Assembly (NCBI GenBank): GCA_963806735.1
Contig: CAWEBE010000053.1
Span: 1-64,000, forward strand
DNA length: 64,000 nt
DNA from: CADEFX01 sp963806735
Lineage (GTDB): Bacteria; Pseudomonadota; Alphaproteobacteria; Rhizobiales; Hyphomicrobiaceae
Direction of reading: 5' to 3'
In this document: piece by piece, positions 63,533 through 64,000 of the stretch
Position numbering within the stretch: position 1 is the stretch's first letter
Layout of the letters: the number at the start of each line of letters is the position of its first letter
Program-made: the position numbers and the translations under genes
The notes under the pieces: generated by a model
Databases searched by the model: none
Seen by the model: the letters and a program-made list of their open reading frames with translations, nothing else
What the model was told of the DNA's origin: nothing

Positions 63533-64000
63533 TTATGAACGGCGGCGAGCGGAAATTCCGGCGCGTATCGAAACGGCGCTCAGTAGCAGCGACAGCACGG
63601 CGTTCCAGCCTGCGAACGACAACCCCAGGAGCTGCCACGGCGCCTCGTCGCAGCGAATCACTCGCGTGCGCTCGAGATCCTTCAACAACCCGCCGGCATG
63701 GGTGGAAATCGGGGCTGATGGCGCCGCGCAGGTGCTTGGGCCCGGCCAGAATTTCCATTCCGCGCCCGCGTGATAGATGGCGAGGCCAACGTTGACGAGA
63801 AACATCAGGCCGACGACTAAAAAGATCAGCCGCGCGGCTGCGTGAAACTCGGCGGTATCGAGCGCCAGGGCTGCGAACAGCAGCGGAATGGCCGCGTAAT
63901 AGGCATAGCGCTGCATCAGGCAGAGCGGGCATGGAGGGTAGCCACCGAAGTGCTCAAACCCAAGCGCCGCAAGGATAATTGCGGTGCTGAGCAGCAACGC
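63533..64000 (-). CDS. dsbB: Disulfide bond formation protein B family, partial
   Basis: The gene runs off the right end of the window, so its N-terminus is missing. The visible 155 residues contain PPCPLCLMQRYAYYAAIPLL with the CxxC redox pair, further membrane segments (ARLIFLVVGLMFLVNVGLAI), and the second Cys pair in STCAAPSAPIS and VIRCDEAPW. DsbB-like proteins reoxidise DsbA using quinone. The end is at 63533 with a short basic tail (SIRAGISARRRS). Two final hydrophobic segments fit a four-helix protein. Confidence 0.88.
   Translation of the reverse strand, partial: ALLLSTAIILAALGFEHFGGYPPCPLCLMQRYAYYAAIPLLFAALALDTAEFHAAARLIFLVVGLMFLVNVGLAIYHAGAEWKFWPGPSTCAAPSAPISTHAGGLLKDLERTRVIRCDEAPWQLLGLSFAGWNAVLSLLLSAVSIRAGISARRRS

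Overview
The window looks like a chromosomal segment of a GC-rich alphaproteobacterium of the order Hyphomicrobiales (Rhizobiales). The evidence is the gene order rplU-rpmA-GNAT-obgE-proB-proA-(insert)-nadD-rsfS-rlmH, the ethylmalonyl-CoA pathway genes mcd, ccr and ecm, DUF6894-type small proteins, and dispersed palindromic repeats of a rhizobial kind. The genus cannot be fixed from the sequence alone.

Region 1 (about 1-7.9 kb) is accessory and gene-poor. It holds a broken CBS-domain protein, an orphan NarL/FixJ response regulator, a DUF6894 protein, a small secreted protein, a tRNA-like element with an odd AUG anticodon, a parA-RHH partition cassette with iterated repeats in front of it, and two diverged inverted copies of one plasmid-type gene (1105-1440 and 6971-7419), both damaged. 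It reads as the remains of an integrated plasmid or island.

Region 2 (7.9-36.3 kb) is metabolic: a ureohydrolase, a natural acyl-CoA dehydrogenase/acyl-CoA synthetase fusion, a D-lactate dehydrogenase-type flavoprotein, two genes of one secreted repeat family, an S-(hydroxymethyl)glutathione dehydrogenase flanked by palindromic repeats, a CDF transporter, rimO, a TfdA-like dioxygenase/quinone reductase/lactonase operon, a glycosyltransferase/SDR/membrane-protein locus, a form II coxSLM-type molybdenum hydroxylase operon, a secreted carboxylesterase, and an enoyl-CoA hydratase/GIY-YIG/acyl-CoA dehydrogenase/CoA-transferase operon.

Region 3 (36.5-46.1 kb) is the conserved housekeeping block: ribosomal proteins L21 and L27, Obg, proline synthesis, NAD synthesis, ribosome silencing and RlmH. 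A CsoR/CopA copper-resistance pair with a clear operator sits between proA and nadD.

Region 4 (46.1-64 kb) carries an SDR, a transsulfuration-type PLP enzyme, a luciferase-like monooxygenase, then mcd, ccr and ecm around a BrkB-type membrane protein. An amidase, an AEC-family permease, gluQ, a DNA glycosylase, an esterase, an HNH nuclease and a partial dsbB follow. Together mcd, ccr and ecm suggest acetyl-CoA/C2 assimilation without isocitrate lyase, and the fusion enzyme, frmA and coxSLM fit a versatile heterotroph using C1/C2 and aromatic or organic-acid substrates.

A striking property of the window is the number of genes whose family-conserved protein continues in another frame after a single-base indel. 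These are the CBS protein (two indels plus a stop), the plasmid-type gene, the secreted repeat protein, the TfdA homologue, a membrane protein (three), the carboxylesterase, proA and the amidase. Because proA is a housekeeping gene and several sites are short homopolymers, residual sequencing error is a serious explanation that must be tested before any of these is called a true pseudogene.
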